Assembly (NCBI GenBank): GCA_900316935.1
Contig: ONEW01000015.1
Span: 1 to 58,625, forward strand
Reading direction: 5' to 3'
Source: an uncultured Selenomonadales bacterium
Lineage (GTDB): Bacteria > Bacillota > Negativicutes > Acidaminococcales > Acidaminococcaceae
DNA: 58,625 nt
This document shows positions 24,581-34,584 of this stretch, piece after piece (position 1 is the first letter of the stretch; each line of letters starts with the position of its first letter). A model generated the notes under the pieces. The model made no database searches and was not told the DNA's origin. It worked only from the letters and a program-made list of their open reading frames with translations. Position numbers and translations under genes: made by a program.

Positions 24581-25357
24581 TCAGAGCGGTTTTTTCGACG
24601 GCAGGCCCGCTTTGCGGGGGTATGCCGCCGGCGTGTCCTTCACCTTGCGGATGACGACGACGGCCCGCCCGTCGTCCAGCCCGGGCAGATGTACCGGCCG
24701 CGCTGCCGCCAGCTTTCCGCCCAGGACGGCCAGGGCGTGCTGCGCCCCGGCGATTTCCTCTTCGTACCTGCTGCCCTTGAGGGCCACGAAATACCCGCCC
24801 CGCTTCACGAAGGGCAGACAGTATTCCGCCAGCACGGACAGCTTCGCCACGGCCCGCGACACGGCGATATCGTACCGGCCGCGGTGTTCCGGATCCCGTC
24901 CCCCGTCCTCGGCGCGCCCGTGGACCAGGCGGATGCCTTTGACGTGCGTGGCGGCCAGGACATCGTCCAGGAAACGGAGGCGTTTTTCGAGGGAATCGAG
25001 GAGCGTCACCTTCAGCCCCGGCGCATAGAGCTTCAGGGGCAGGCCGGGGAAGCCGGCCCCCGTGCCCACGTCGATGAGCGCCGTGCCGGGCTGCATGAGC
25101 TGCGGGTCGTACGCCAGCAGGCTGTCGATGAAATGCTTCACCGCCACGTCTTCCGGACTCGTGAGGGCCGTCAGGTTGAGGCGGGCGTTCGTTTCAATGA
25201 GTTTTTCGTAGTAGATGCCGAACTGGTCCAGCTGCTCCTGCGTCAGCGCCAGGCCGGCCTCCTTCCCCTTGCCGGCCAGTACGGCCAGGCAGCGGGGCAC
25301 GTCGATGACGGGGGCGGCAGCGGCCGCCGTCCCCTTCGTTGTCTTCCTCTCGCTCAT
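24581..25357 (-). CDS. rsmG: 16S rRNA (guanine-N7)-methyltransferase RsmG
   Basis: Methylates N7 of a guanine in the 530 loop of 16S rRNA using S-adenosylmethionine. Its 258 residues include NLTALTSPEDVAVKHFIDSLL, the SAM site DVGTGAGFPGLPLKL, LLDSLEKRLRFLDDV and ISRA-type segment AVSRAVAKLSVLAEYCLP. The Ala-rich N-terminus (about 20 residues) is longer than usual. GGAAGGAGCAGCT precedes the ATG. It follows mnmG after 16 bp. Confidence 0.96.
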   Translation of the reverse strand: MSERKTTKGTAAAAAPVIDVPRCLAVLAGKGKEAGLALTQEQLDQFGIYYEKLIETNARLNLTALTSPEDVAVKHFIDSLLAYDPQLMQPGTALIDVGTGAGFPGLPLKLYAPGLKVTLLDSLEKRLRFLDDVLAATHVKGIRLVHGRAEDGGRDPEHRGRYDIAVSRAVAKLSVLAEYCLPFVKRGGYFVALKGSRYEEEIAGAQHALAVLGGKLAAARPVHLPGLDDGRAVVVIRKVKDTPAAYPRKAGLPSKKPL

Positions 25358-25373
25358 AGCTGCTCCTTCCGCT

Positions 25374-27257
25374 TCATCCCCTGGCTCCGGCTTCCTGGCG
25401 GCGCCGCATCTCCAGGGCGATCTGGAGGACGCCCACGTCGGCCGGGGACACGCCGGAAATGCGCGAAGCCTGGCCCAGCGAATCAGGGCGCACCTTCTGC
25501 AGTTTTTCCCGTGCCTCGCCGGACAGCTCCTTCAGGGACGCGTAGTCCATGTCGGCCGGGATGCGCCTGGACTCCAGATGGAGGGCCTTCTCCACGGCCT
25601 GCTGCTGCTTTTTGATGTAGCCCTCGTACTTGCACTGGATTTCAGCCTGTTCCTGCACCACGGGGGAGACAGCGGGCAGGCCGAAGCAGTCCTTCAGCTT
25701 CGCATAGGTCAGGCCGCTGCGCTTCAAGAGCGTCGCCACCGTGACGCCCGTCTTGAGGGGTACCGTGCCGAGCCGGCGCAGCTTGCCGTTGGTCTCCTCC
25801 GTCGGGTTGACGAAGGTCGTTTCCAGGTACTGCATGGTCCGCTCGAGGGCGGACCGTTTCTCCGTGAACCGGTCCCACCGCGCGTCCGTGACGAGGCCCA
25901 CGTCCCGCCCCTTTTGCGTAAGGCGCAGGTCCGCGTTGTCCTGCCGCAGCAGGAGGCGGTATTCGGCGCGGCTCGTCATCATGCGGTACGGCTCGTTCGT
26001 CCCCTTGGTCACCAGGTCGTCGATCAGCACCCCGATGTAGGCCTCGTTCCGGCCCAATACCAGCGGCGGCCGGCCCTGGATCTTGCGGACGGCGTTGATG
26101 CCTGCCATCAGGCCCTGGGCAGCGGCTTCCTCATAGCCGCTCGTGCCGTTGGACTGGCCGGCGGAAAAGAGGCCCGAAATACGCTTGTGCTCCAGGGACG
26201 ACTTCAGCTGCAGCGGGTCCAGGCAGTCGTAATCGATGGCGTAGCCCGGGCGCATCATGCGCACGTGCTCCAGGCCGGGGATGGTCTGCATGAAGGCCAG
26301 CTGCACATCGGCCGGCAAAGCCGACGACATGCCCTGCACGTACATCTCGTTCGTCTCCAGCCCTTCCGGTTCAATGAAGAGCTGGTGCCGGTCCTTGTCC
26401 TTGAAGCGGATCAGTTTCGACTCGATGGACGGGCAGTACCGCGGCCCCACGCCTTCGACGAGGCCGTTGAACATGCCCGACCGCGCCAGGTTGTCCAGGA
26501 TGATCCGGTGCGTCGCCGGGTTCGTATACGTCAGCCAGCACGGCACCTGGTCGCGGTGCGTGATGTCGCTGATGTACGAAAAGTTCCGCACCACGTCGTC
26601 GCCGTACTGGACCTGCATTTTGGCAAAATCCAGGCTGCGGCGGTCGACGCGGGCCGGCGTGCCCGTCTTGAAGCGGCGCAGCTCAATGCCCGCCTCCAGC
26701 AGGGACGACGACAGCTTTTCGGCGCTGCGCATGCCGTTGGGCCCCGACGAATAGTTCACGCTGCCGAAGACGATCTTCCCGCGCAGGTACGTGCCCGTCG
26801 CCAGAATGACGCATTTGGCCTCGAACAGTTCGCCCGTCTCGGCCTCCACGCCCACGACCTGGCCGGCCTCCACGAGCAGCTTGTCGATCATGAGCTGTTT
26901 CACGTCGAGGTTTTCCTGGTTTTCGGCCACCTGCTTCATATAGACATGGTAGTACGGCTTGTCGGACTGGGCCCGCAGCGAATGGACGGCGTAGCCCTTG
27001 CCTGTGTTGAGCATGCGCATCTGGATGGCCGTCGCATCGGCGCTGAGGCCCATCTGGCCGCCCAGGGCGTCGATCTCGCCGACCAGCTGGCCCTTGGCGC
27101 TGCCGCCGACGGACGGATTGCAGGGCATAAAGGCGATATTGTCCAGGGACAACGTCGCCAGGAGCGTCCGGCAGCCCATACGGGCAGCCGCCAGACCGGC
27201 CTCCATGCCGGCATGGCCCGCCCCGATCACAATGACATCGTAAGATCCGGCGATCAT
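25374..27257 (-). CDS. mnmG: tRNA uridine-5-carboxymethylaminomethyl synthase subunit MnmG
   Basis: The FAD subunit of the MnmE-MnmG complex that modifies U34 of tRNAs reading split codon boxes. Its 627 residues have the dinucleotide fold [21 protein letters not shown] at the N-terminus, [43 protein letters not shown] and the C-terminal helical domain with YEGYIKKQ. It lies 28 bp after mnmE in the same transcript. Confidence 0.97.
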   Translation of the reverse strand: MIAGSYDVIVIGAGHAGMEAGLAAARMGCRTLLATLSLDNIAFMPCNPSVGGSAKGQLVGEIDALGGQMGLSADATAIQMRMLNTGKGYAVHSLRAQSDKPYYHVYMKQVAENQENLDVKQLMIDKLLVEAGQVVGVEAETGELFEAKCVILATGTYLRGKIVFGSVNYSSGPNGMRSAEKLSSSLLEAGIELRRFKTGTPARVDRRSLDFAKMQVQYGDDVVRNFSYISDITHRDQVPCWLTYTNPATHRIILDNLARSGMFNGLVEGVGPRYCPSIESKLIRFKDKDRHQLFIEPEGLETNEMYVQGMSSALPADVQLAFMQTIPGLEHVRMMRPGYAIDYDCLDPLQLKSSLEHKRISGLFSAGQSNGTSGYEEAAAQGLMAGINAVRKIQGRPPLVLGRNEAYIGVLIDDLVTKGTNEPYRMMTSRAEYRLLLRQDNADLRLTQKGRDVGLVTDARWDRFTEKRSALERTMQYLETTFVNPTEETNGKLRRLGTVPLKTGVTVATLLKRSGLTYAKLKDCFGLPAVSPVVQEQAEIQCKYEGYIKKQQQAVEKALHLESRRIPADMDYASLKELSGEAREKLQKVRPDSLGQASRISGVSPADVGVLQIALEMRRRQEAGARG

Positions 27258-27285
27258 TTATGCATTACCTCGGTTTTTTACAAAT

Positions 27286-28671
27286 TCACTTGCCCACGCA
27301 GAAGCGGGCGAAAATTTCGTTGATGATTTCATCGCGCACCGTCTCCCCCGTGATTTCGCCCATCAAAGACAGGGCCGCATCCACGTCGATGGTGAGGCAG
27401 TCGTAGGGCAGGTGCTCCCGCGCCCCCGCTGCCGCGTCCGCCAGGTTTTCCCGGGCCCGGCGCAGCAGATCGGTCTGGCGCTCATTCTGCAGATACACGC
27501 CGTCGCCCACATACCCTTCGGAGCCGTAGACGAACTCCTGGAGCCACTTTTCCAGTTCCTCCGCCCCGGCCCCCGTCTTGGCCGACACCGCCAGGACATG
27601 GTCCCGGCCGAACCGCTGCTCCAGGCGCTGCCGCAGGGCCGGGTCCACGCCCAGGTCCGCCTTGTTCAGCGCCACCAGGCAGTCCTTTCCTTCCGCCGCC
27701 GCCAGGATCGCCTCGTCGTCCGCCGTGAGCGCACCGTGCGCATCCACCACCACCAGGACCAACTCCGCCTTTTCCAGGAGGGCGCGGCTGCGCGCCACGC
27801 CCATCTGCTCCACGTAATCCTCCGTGTCGCGGATGCCTGCCGTATCGGCCAGCAGGATCGGCACCCCGCCGATGACGAGCTGTTCCTCAATGACATCGCG
27901 CGTCGTTCCCGCATACTCCGACACCAGCGCCCGGTCCTCCCGGAGCAGCGTGTTCAACAGGCTCGACTTGCCCACATTGGGCCGGCCGACAATCGCCGTG
28001 CGCAGGCCCTCCTTCAAAATCAGGCCCGTGTGCGCCCCCTGCAGCAGCCGGTCCGTCTCCGCCAGCGCCTTCCCAATCGCGCCGGCCACCTCCGGATACG
28101 TCACCTCCTCGATATCCTCTTCCGGATAATCGATGACCGCCTCCAGGTGGACAATCACATCCTTCAACGCCTTGCGGACCGCCTTCAGCTTGCGCGACAG
28201 CACCCCCTCCTGTTGTTGCACCGCGCTCTTCAGCGCCGCCGCGCTCTTTGCGTTGATGATGTCCATGACCGCCTCGGCCTGCACCAGGTCGATACGGCCG
28301 TTCAAAAAGGCCCGCCGCGTGTATTCGCCCGGCTCTGCGGCCCGCGCCCCGTAGCGCCACGTCAGCGCAAGGATGCGCCGCAGGCTCTGCGGCCCCCCGT
28401 GGCACTGGAACTCCACCACGTCCTCCGCCGTATACGAATGAGGGGCCTTCATGTAGACGCACAACACCTCGTCCACCACCGAACCGTCCTCATCCCGCAC
28501 CGTGCCGTAGGCCATCGTGCGGACCGGATACGCCCCGAGCCCTTTCCCGCCGGCGGACCGGAACATCTGCTCCGCAATCGCCAGCGACCGCGGCCCCGAC
28601 AGGCGCACAATGCCTACGGCGCCCAGTCCCAGCGGCGTCGTCACCGCACTGATCGTATCTTCCTGGTACAT
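27286..28671 (-). CDS. mnmE: tRNA modification GTPase MnmE
   Basis: The folate- and GTP-binding partner of MnmG, 461 residues. N-terminal ISAVTTPLGLGAVGIVRLSG; GTPase motifs GRPNVGKSSLLN (G1), DTAGIRDTED (G3) and NKADL (G4); the C-terminal segment ends FCVGK, with the catalytic-loop cysteine conserved. GAGGTAGATC precedes the ATG. A terminator-like hairpin separates it from jag. Confidence 0.97.
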   Translation of the reverse strand: MYQEDTISAVTTPLGLGAVGIVRLSGPRSLAIAEQMFRSAGGKGLGAYPVRTMAYGTVRDEDGSVVDEVLCVYMKAPHSYTAEDVVEFQCHGGPQSLRRILALTWRYGARAAEPGEYTRRAFLNGRIDLVQAEAVMDIINAKSAAALKSAVQQQEGVLSRKLKAVRKALKDVIVHLEAVIDYPEEDIEEVTYPEVAGAIGKALAETDRLLQGAHTGLILKEGLRTAIVGRPNVGKSSLLNTLLREDRALVSEYAGTTRDVIEEQLVIGGVPILLADTAGIRDTEDYVEQMGVARSRALLEKAELVLVVVDAHGALTADDEAILAAAEGKDCLVALNKADLGVDPALRQRLEQRFGRDHVLAVSAKTGAGAEELEKWLQEFVYGSEGYVGDGVYLQNERQTDLLRRARENLADAAAGAREHLPYDCLTIDVDAALSLMGEITGETVRDEIINEIFARFCVGK

Positions 28672-28681
28672 GATCTACCTC

Positions 28682-28723
28682 GCAATAACAACAAAGACCC
28701 GGGCAGTTGGCTACACCGGGTCT
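28682..28723 (-). terminator. Terminator/attenuator between jag and mnmE
   Basis: An 8-bp perfect stem AGACCCGG/CCGGGTCT (28723-28695, 13-base loop) is followed on the minus strand by TTGTTGTTATT. It probably gives partial termination, because mnmE follows after 11 bp without an obvious own promoter. Confidence 0.65.
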
Positions 28724-28730
28724 GCGTGAC

Positions 28731-29579
28731 TTACTTTTTCAATTCGATGACGACTTTGCGGAAAGGCTCGCTGCCCTCGCTCAGCGTCGTAACCTTCGGA
28801 TCGTTCTGTAACGCCGTGTGGATGATCTTCCGTTCATGGGGATTCATCGGTTCGAGGACCACCCGTTCCCCCGTCCGTTTGCACTTGTCCGCCAGGCGTC
28901 TGGCAAGGCGGGTCAGCGTTTCCGCGCGGCGCTCCCGGTAATTCTCGACGTCGATCACGATGTGCATGCGCGTCGCCGCATCCTTGTTCGCCACCAGGTT
29001 CGTCAAATACTGGAACGCGTCCAGCGTCTGCCCGTGCTTTCCAATCAGGACGCCCATATCGGCCCCGTGCAGTTTCAGGACGACGCAGCCGTCCTTCTTG
29101 TTGATGAACTTCTCCATGACGACCTGCATATCCATCGCCTTGAAGACCTTCTGCAGGAACTCCTTCGCCGCCTCGATCACCGCCTCGTCCACCACGAACT
29201 CCCGGTTCGGGCCGTCCTCCGCCGGTGCCTTGGGCCGCTCCGCCGGCGCCTCCGCGCCCAGCTCCGCATCCATCTTTTCCTTTACCCTGGCCTCAAAAGC
29301 CGCCTGCGTCTCATCCACAGCAGGCAGGCCCTCCGGCTCCTGCACGGCTTCCGCCGCAGCCGTCACCGCAGCTTCCGCCGCCGGTTCCGCCTGTGCCGTT
29401 TCAGCCGCTGCATCCTTCGGCGTCACGCGCACCCGCGCGTCCCGCTTTCCCAGGCCGAAAATACCCTTTTTCGGTTTTTCCAGCACTTCCACGTCCACCT
29501 GGTCTTCCGCCAGGTTCAATTCAGCAAGCGCGGCAGCGGTGGCTTCTTCCACCGTTTTGCCGGTTTTTTCAATACCCAT
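28731..29579 (-). CDS. jag: Jag/KhpB RNA-binding protein
   Basis: A 282-residue protein with an N-terminal Jag domain (MGIEKTGKTVEEATAAAL and the KKGIFGLGKRDARV signature), an Ala/Glu-rich linker of about 80 residues, a KH domain (VLIGKHGQTLDAFQYL) and a C-terminal R3H domain (NPHERKIIHTALQ). In other Firmicutes it partners KhpA in RNA binding and cell-envelope growth, and it is usually co-encoded with yidC. The ATG at 29579 follows AAGAGGTG; a GTG three codons upstream is possible. Confidence 0.93.
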   Translation of the reverse strand: MGIEKTGKTVEEATAAALAELNLAEDQVDVEVLEKPKKGIFGLGKRDARVRVTPKDAAAETAQAEPAAEAAVTAAAEAVQEPEGLPAVDETQAAFEARVKEKMDAELGAEAPAERPKAPAEDGPNREFVVDEAVIEAAKEFLQKVFKAMDMQVVMEKFINKKDGCVVLKLHGADMGVLIGKHGQTLDAFQYLTNLVANKDAATRMHIVIDVENYRERRAETLTRLARRLADKCKRTGERVVLEPMNPHERKIIHTALQNDPKVTTLSEGSEPFRKVVIELKK

Positions 29580-29639
29580 ATAAAACACCTCTTAAAAGGC
29601 AGGCCGCGGGCGGCGTACCGTCCCGCAGCTACGGAAATC

Positions 29640-30308
29640 TCAATGGTTGGCTTTCGCGATACGGTCCATGTAGGCCTGCTGCAGGATCTGCATGAGGTTC
29701 ATGACGATCCAGTAAATGACCAGGCCCGCGGGGAAGCTGATACTCATGTAGCCGATGAACAACGGCATGAAATAGAGCATCATCTGGCCCTGCATCATGC
29801 CCATGATGCCGCCCTGGTCCTTTTCGCCGGGCTGCTTTTTCGGCATGGTCTGCTTCGTCACGATGAACGTCGACAGTGCCGACAAGACCGCCAGCACATA
29901 AATCGGGTCCGGATTCGCGATATTCTGCATCCACAGGAAATTGGCCGGTCCTTCATAATGGAAATCTCGCACCCCGTAGTAGATGCCGAACAGGATCGGC
30001 ATCTGGATCAGCAGCGGCAGGCAGCCTGCCAGGGGATTCACATGATTCTCCTGGTACAGCTTCGCCAGCTCCACATTGAGCCGTTCCTTATCATCCTTGT
30101 ACTTCTCCTGGATGGCCTTCATCTTCGGCTGGATCGCCATCATCGCCTTCGTCGACTCAATCTGCTTCTTCGAAAGCGGGAACAGGATGATTTTGATGAT
30201 GACCGTCATCAGCACGATGGCCAGGCCGTAGTTGGCCAGCCCGAAATTGCCGAGAAAATGGTAAATCAGCGTAATCAGCTGACCTACAAGATGTCCTAAA
30301 AATTCCAA
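29640..30308 (-). CDS. yidC: Membrane protein insertase YidC/Oxa1
   Basis: Inserts proteins into the inner membrane, alone or with SecYEG. The 222-residue short form has about five helices: IIKIILFPLSKKQIESTKAM with the conserved cytoplasmic hairpin, NPLAGCLPLLIQMPILFGIYYGV, and SFPAGLVIYWIVMNLMQI near the C-terminus. There is no large periplasmic domain and no lipobox, unlike Bacillus SpoIIIJ. It starts with TTG at 30308, with AAGGAG eight bases before it. It lies between yidD and jag. Confidence 0.95.
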   Translation of the reverse strand: MEFLGHLVGQLITLIYHFLGNFGLANYGLAIVLMTVIIKIILFPLSKKQIESTKAMMAIQPKMKAIQEKYKDDKERLNVELAKLYQENHVNPLAGCLPLLIQMPILFGIYYGVRDFHYEGPANFLWMQNIANPDPIYVLAVLSALSTFIVTKQTMPKKQPGEKDQGGIMGMMQGQMMLYFMPLFIGYMSISFPAGLVIYWIVMNLMQILQQAYMDRIAKANH

Positions 30309-30320
30309 AGTTCGTCTCCT

Positions 30321-30560
30321 TCACTTGACGGGATCATACCCTCCGTCATGCCACGGATGGCAGCGGCAGATCCGTTTGACCGCCATCCATCCGCCCTGCA
30401 GCGCCCCGTACTTGCGGACCGCGTCAATGGCGTACTGCGAACACGTCGGATAATACCGGCATGTCGGCGGAAACAACGGAGAAATGAATAACTGGTAGAA
30501 GCGTACCATGGCAATCAGGAGGAAACGGACCGCTTTTCCCACAAAAGCCAGCCCTCTCAT
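30321..30560 (-). CDS. yidD: Membrane protein insertion efficiency factor YidD
   Basis: A 79-residue protein with an N-terminal amphipathic/hydrophobic segment and the family core [26 protein letters not shown], then [17 protein letters not shown]. It helps YidC-dependent insertion in other bacteria. The ATG overlaps the rnpA stop (ATGA). Confidence 0.95.
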   Translation of the reverse strand: MRGLAFVGKAVRFLLIAMVRFYQLFISPLFPPTCRYYPTCSQYAIDAVRKYGALQGGWMAVKRICRCHPWHDGGYDPVK

Positions 30561-30919
30561 GATTGCACCTGCTGCAAAAGACCTGCTCTTTTCGCAAGAC
30601 GCAGAAACACCCGCTCAAACGTTTTGCAATCCGCTTGCGCCAGGCGCTTGCGCGCCACCCAGATCACCCGGAAGTGTGGCTTCAACTCCCCTTTGTGCAG
30701 CCGAAAGACTTCGCGCATCAACCGCTTCACATGATTGCGAATAACGGCATTGCCCACCTTCTTACCCACAGCGAAACCTATTTTGACCTTTTCATTTTCG
30801 CCGGGCAACACATAGAAGACAGCCAATCCGTCCACCACAGAATGTCCTTTTTCATACACAGTCTGAAATTCTTTCTTCGCCTTGATTTTCTGGGATTTTG
30901 GAAAACCGAATTCCTTCAT
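30557..30919 (-). CDS. rnpA: Ribonuclease P protein component
   Basis: The protein subunit of RNase P, which matures the 5' ends of tRNAs. Its 120 residues contain [36 protein letters not shown] (the RNR motif) and [11 protein letters not shown]. The ATG at 30919 follows AGGAGTAAAG. It lies between rpmH and yidD as in most bacteria. The RNase P RNA is not in the window. Confidence 0.96.
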   Translation of the reverse strand: MKEFGFPKSQKIKAKKEFQTVYEKGHSVVDGLAVFYVLPGENEKVKIGFAVGKKVGNAVIRNHVKRLMREVFRLHKGELKPHFRVIWVARKRLAQADCKTFERVFLRLAKRAGLLQQVQS

Positions 30920-30984
30920 GGCTTCTTTACTCCTGTCCACATGGAAAAAATAGGCCGTTTGCGCGGCCTATTGATTTTCATGCA

Positions 30985-31119
30985 TTATGCAGACAATTTC
31001 TTTCTACCCTTCAGGCGTCTTCTCTTCAGAACCGTACGGCCTGCCAGAGTAGCCATTCTGCGACGGAAGCCGTGCGTTCTTTTTCTTCTCAGATTGTTAG
31101 GCTGGAATGTGCGTTTCAC
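30985..31119 (-). CDS. rpmH: 50S ribosomal protein L34
   Basis: A 44-residue basic protein of the large ribosomal subunit: [20 protein letters not shown] then [20 protein letters not shown]. The start is GTG at 31119 with GGAGGTAATCAAC upstream. It is the first gene of the rpmH-rnpA-yidD-yidC-jag transcript and has a consensus promoter 65 bp upstream. Confidence 0.97.
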   Translation of the reverse strand: MKRTFQPNNLRRKRTHGFRRRMATLAGRTVLKRRRLKGRKKLSA

Positions 31120-31183
31120 GTTGATTACCTCCTTCATTCCAAATCTTATCAATCTATATGGAAATCAATTGATAGCTGCAAAG

Positions 31184-31212
31184 ATTATACTAGAAAGCGG
31201 GGGCTGTGTCAA
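31184..31212 (-). promoter_or_regulatory. Consensus promoter of the rpmH operon
   Basis: TTGACA (31212-31207) and TATAAT (31189-31184) on the minus strand are perfect hexamers 17 bp apart. Confidence 0.92.
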
Positions 31213-31351
31213 GGAAAATGCTGCCTTCCATAGGGCATGGCAACAGATTTTTCGTCACCGCAGGAGCCATGCGACGTGGGCCGCACTTCCTGTTGCAGGA
31301 ATATGTCCCTGCCAATTCCCCCTGGACACTTTTATTTCCCTTTTTACGCCT

Positions 31352-31542
31352 TTATTCACATTTATTCGTGTCCCACCATTCAGAACTGTGGATAACTTTT
31401 TAAAACGTGAATAAAGGTTGAATCAGGGCTGGTGAGGAGAAAAACAAATAGTAAAAACAGGCCGTTTGTGGTAGAATAAGGGTGGTCTTTTTTACACAAA
31501 ACAGGGATGAGTATATAAATAAGGAAGAAAGGGCGGAATTGC
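31352..31542. promoter_or_regulatory. dnaA upstream region: DnaA boxes and probable dnaA promoter (oriC, left part)
   Basis: The stretch holds a one-mismatch DnaA box TTATTCACA (31352-31360, plus) and a perfect box as TGTGGATAA (31387-31395, minus orientation). A/T-rich sequence follows, then TGG-TAGAAT (31472-31477), a plausible extended -10 for dnaA with no good -35. Divergent transcription of rpmH and dnaA starts here. From 31213 to 31351 I see nothing further. Confidence 0.7.
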
Positions 31543-32922
31543 ATGTCTCAACAAGACACGGGTTCGGTCTGGCAGTCGCTGGTGGATATCCTCAGCCAGT
31601 CGACGAGCGAAACGAATCTGAGTATGTACATCCGGCAGATGCGGCCGGTCAAAATAGAACAGGACACGTTGATTGCCGAGGTCTACAGCACGAGCCTGAA
31701 GACGGCCATTGACCAGACGTTCCTGCCGATCATGACGGGTATTTTACGGGATATCACGAAGAACGGGGCTTTCCGTATGGAGGTCCGGGTGAGCGAACCG
31801 CCGGCACAGAAGCCGGAAGGGAAGCGGGAACGGTATGCGACGGAGTCCTTGTTCCCCGAAGAGGGGGAAAAAGGCAAGGAAGAGGAGCCCTTTGAAACGA
31901 ATCTTTCCAAGGACAAGCGGTTCGACAATTTCGTCGTGGGCAATTCGAACCGGTTCGCGACGGCAGCCGCCCAGGCGGTGGCCCACCAACCGGGCACCGT
32001 CTATAACCCGCTGTTCATCTACGGGGATTCGGGCCTGGGCAAGACGCATCTGATGCAGGCCGCGGGCAATGCGCTGCTGGAGGAGCATCCCCAGGCAAAG
32101 GTCAAGTACATTACGTGCGAAGCCTTTACGAATGAGATGATCGATTCCATCAAGAATGCGACCATCATGAAATTCCAGCAAAAGTACCGCACCATCGACT
32201 GCCTGATCATCGACGACATCCAGTTCCTGGAGAACAAGACGCGGACCCAGGAGGAGTTTTTCCACACCTTCAATGCGCTGCGCGAAGCGAACAAGCAGAT
32301 CATCATTTCGAGCGACCGGTCGCCACAGTATCTGGACAAGCTGGAGGACAGGCTGCGCACGCGGTTCGCCAATGGCCTGACGATCGATATCCAGTCCCCG
32401 GACCTGGAGACGAGGATCGCGATCTTGCGGCAGAAGGCGGAGGCACAGCATGCCCGTCTGCCGAACGAGGTCATCCAGCTGATCGCTTCCAATGTAGAAG
32501 GCAATGTGCGTGTGATGGAGGGGGTACTGACACGCATCATCGCCTATGCGTCGCTGATGAACGGCAACATCGACGAGGCGACGACGGAACGGGTGCTGGA
32601 GGAGTTCGGCAGTTCCATCCATCCCGATGTCACTACCGAAGTGATCATCGACTACATCTGCAAGCATTATGAAATCAAGATGGAGGACATGCTGGGCAAA
32701 AAGAGGACGAAGAACATCGCCGTGCCGCGGCAAATCGCCATGTACCTTTGCCGCACCATGACGGATACCTCGCTCCCGCGCATCGGCAGCCAGTTCGGCG
32801 GCCGCGACCATACGACGGTCATGCATGCCATGGACCACATCGAGAAGATGCGCAGCGAAGACAAGTTCTTCGACCAGAAGCTGAAGCAGTTCGAGCGGGA
32901 CATCCGCAAAGGCAACAATTGA
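31543..32922 (+). CDS. dnaA: Chromosomal replication initiator DnaA
   Basis: Binds DnaA boxes and opens the origin. The 459-residue protein has domain I (1-85), a short charged linker (86-125), an AAA+ core with Walker A GDSGLGKT (161-168), Walker [10 protein letters not shown] and sensor [11 protein letters not shown], and domain IV with [12 protein letters not shown] for box recognition. DnaA boxes flank the gene on both sides. The AAGGAAGAAAGG region precedes the ATG. Confidence 0.98.
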   Translation: MSQQDTGSVWQSLVDILSQSTSETNLSMYIRQMRPVKIEQDTLIAEVYSTSLKTAIDQTFLPIMTGILRDITKNGAFRMEVRVSEPPAQKPEGKRERYATESLFPEEGEKGKEEEPFETNLSKDKRFDNFVVGNSNRFATAAAQAVAHQPGTVYNPLFIYGDSGLGKTHLMQAAGNALLEEHPQAKVKYITCEAFTNEMIDSIKNATIMKFQQKYRTIDCLIIDDIQFLENKTRTQEEFFHTFNALREANKQIIISSDRSPQYLDKLEDRLRTRFANGLTIDIQSPDLETRIAILRQKAEAQHARLPNEVIQLIASNVEGNVRVMEGVLTRIIAYASLMNGNIDEATTERVLEEFGSSIHPDVTTEVIIDYICKHYEIKMEDMLGKKRTKNIAVPRQIAMYLCRTMTDTSLPRIGSQFGGRDHTTVMHAMDHIEKMRSEDKFFDQKLKQFERDIRKGNN

Positions 32923-32969
32923 GATGGGGAAAAGACCGTGTAAAAACTGTGTAAAAGCCGTGTCCAAAT

Positions 32970-33090
32970 TGTGGACAACGGTGGATAACTTTTCCCGCAG
33001 TGGAAGATGTAGATAAAGTTACACACACTTTCCACAGGGTTATCCACAGGCTGGAAAGGCTTTGGAAGCAGGGTTTTCCCATTATCCACA
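32970..33090. promoter_or_regulatory. dnaA-dnaN intergenic DnaA-box cluster (oriC, right part)
   Basis: Boxes: TTGTCCACA (32978-32970, minus), TTATCCACC (32988-32980, minus), TTATCCACA (33040-33048, plus) and TTATCCACA (33082-33090, plus), with extra TTTCCACAG half-sites between. An A/T-rich stretch at 33118-33140 before dnaN could be the unwinding element. The layout, with boxes on both sides of dnaA, matches bipartite Firmicute origins. Confidence 0.82.
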
Positions 33091-33174
33091 CTTTCCACAG
33101 GACTGATGACGATGATGATGATTTTTAATATATAAAAAGAGCTTTTAGGTTTGAAAACGAAAGGAATAGAAAAA

Positions 33175-34293
33175 ATGAAGTTCAGTTGTGCAACCCAGGA
33201 ATTGACAAAAGCAGTAAAGATCGTATCGGCTGCCGTAGCAGCGAAGCCTTCCACTCCGGTATTCGGAGCCATCCATGTACTGGCGTTGAAGGAAGGCCGG
33301 TTACGTTTGGAGGGAATGGATGTCAGCCTCAGCATGAGTGCGGAAATTCCGGCCCAGGTGGAAGAGGAAGGGGAAATCCTGATCGAGGCGCAGCGTTTCT
33401 ACAAACTGGTGAACAGCCTGAACAGCGATACGGTGCAGTTCAGCAAGGAAGAAAAACAGAACAACATCCATATGGTTTCCGGTTCGGGTTCCTACAACAT
33501 CCTGCTGATGAACAATCTGGATGATTACCCGAAGTTCCCGGCCTTCAACGCGGAAAAGACCTTTACGCTGGACGAGGACAAGGTCAAGGAACTGATCAAC
33601 AAGACGGCTTTCGCCTGCTCCCAGGACGAGGCAAGACCGCTGTTCAACGGCGTACTGTGTGAAATCAGGAACGAAAAGATCACGTTTGTAGGGACAAATA
33701 CGCACCGCCTGGTCATCAAGACCCTGCCCATGGAAGGCACGGAAGACATGAGCATCATCATTCCGTCGAAGGTGCTGAAGGAAATCGGCAACAACCTGAA
33801 TGACAAGCTGCCGCAGGATGTGCAGTTCTCTTTGCTGAACAACCAGCTGATGGTGCTCATCGGCAAGGTGACGATGGTGTCCCGCCTGATCGAGGGCCGC
33901 TTCCCCGATTACCAGCGCGTGGTGCCGGCGCAGTTTAAGGTGAAGACAAAAGTCAATACAAAAGACTTTGCCGGCGCTGTGGCCCGCATGAGCCTGTGCA
34001 GCGGGACGGAGAGCGATTACAGCATCGTCAAGATCAGCATCGAAGGCAATGAGATGAAGGTCATGTCTTCGAGCCCGGAAGTAGGCACAGGCGAAGAAGT
34101 CCTGCCGTGCCGGACGGAAGGCGAAGGCATCCATGTGGCATTCAATGCGGCCTATGTGACGGATATCCTGAAGCGCATTGCCACGGAGGATGTGGCAATC
34201 TGCCTGAATAATTCGCTGAGCCCGGTCTGCATCAAACCGACGAACGACGAGGAGTACACCTATATCGTGACGCCTGTCCGCGTCGTGTTCTGA
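33175..34293 (+). CDS. dnaN: DNA polymerase III sliding clamp (beta subunit)
   Basis: The ring-shaped processivity factor, 372 residues in three repeated clamp folds. It starts [21 protein letters not shown] and contains the typical [10 protein letters not shown] segment; the C-terminus is [19 protein letters not shown] precedes the ATG at 33175; the in-frame ATG eight codons upstream lacks a ribosome-binding site. It lies 252 bp after dnaA, past the right part of the origin. Confidence 0.97.
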   Translation: MKFSCATQELTKAVKIVSAAVAAKPSTPVFGAIHVLALKEGRLRLEGMDVSLSMSAEIPAQVEEEGEILIEAQRFYKLVNSLNSDTVQFSKEEKQNNIHMVSGSGSYNILLMNNLDDYPKFPAFNAEKTFTLDEDKVKELINKTAFACSQDEARPLFNGVLCEIRNEKITFVGTNTHRLVIKTLPMEGTEDMSIIIPSKVLKEIGNNLNDKLPQDVQFSLLNNQLMVLIGKVTMVSRLIEGRFPDYQRVVPAQFKVKTKVNTKDFAGAVARMSLCSGTESDYSIVKISIEGNEMKVMSSSPEVGTGEEVLPCRTEGEGIHVAFNAAYVTDILKRIATEDVAICLNNSLSPVCIKPTNDEEYTYIVTPVRVVF

Positions 34294-34320
34294 GTCCCCT
34301 GTCTGCAAAGGAATAAAAAA

Positions 34321-34566
34321 ATGAAGAAAGTAACGATTACGATTGATACGGACTACATTCCCGCCATGGCCCTCCTGAAGCTGGCCGGCGTGACGGGGAC
34401 GGGCGGCCAGGCCGGGTACGGGATTGAAGCGGGCCTGGTCAGCCTGGACGGCACCGTCATCCACGAAAAACGCAAAAAGGTGTATCCCGGCCAGGTCCTG
34501 TCGGTCGGCAGGGAATGGCAGATCCTGGTCAACAAGGTGAATGACCGCAACGATGTAACCGATTGA
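34321..34566 (+). CDS. yaaA: S4-domain RNA-binding protein YaaA
   Basis: An 81-residue single-S4-domain protein. It carries LLKLAGVTGTGGQAG, GLVSLDGTVIHEKRKKVYPG and the G-V-REWQILV end that form the S4 fold. In Bacillus the equivalent yaaA lies between dnaN and recF and is linked to ribosome assembly. AAAGGAATAAAAAA precedes the ATG. Confidence 0.9.
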   Translation: MKKVTITIDTDYIPAMALLKLAGVTGTGGQAGYGIEAGLVSLDGTVIHEKRKKVYPGQVLSVGREWQILVNKVNDRNDVTD

Positions 34567-34584
34567 ACGCATGAAATCAAAAAA

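Noticed and set aside
26896..26911. A second parS-like sequence (TGTTTCACGT) inside mnmG
   Set aside because: Only the left half matches; the right half lacks GAAAC. A similar partial match at the rpmH start was rejected for the same reason.
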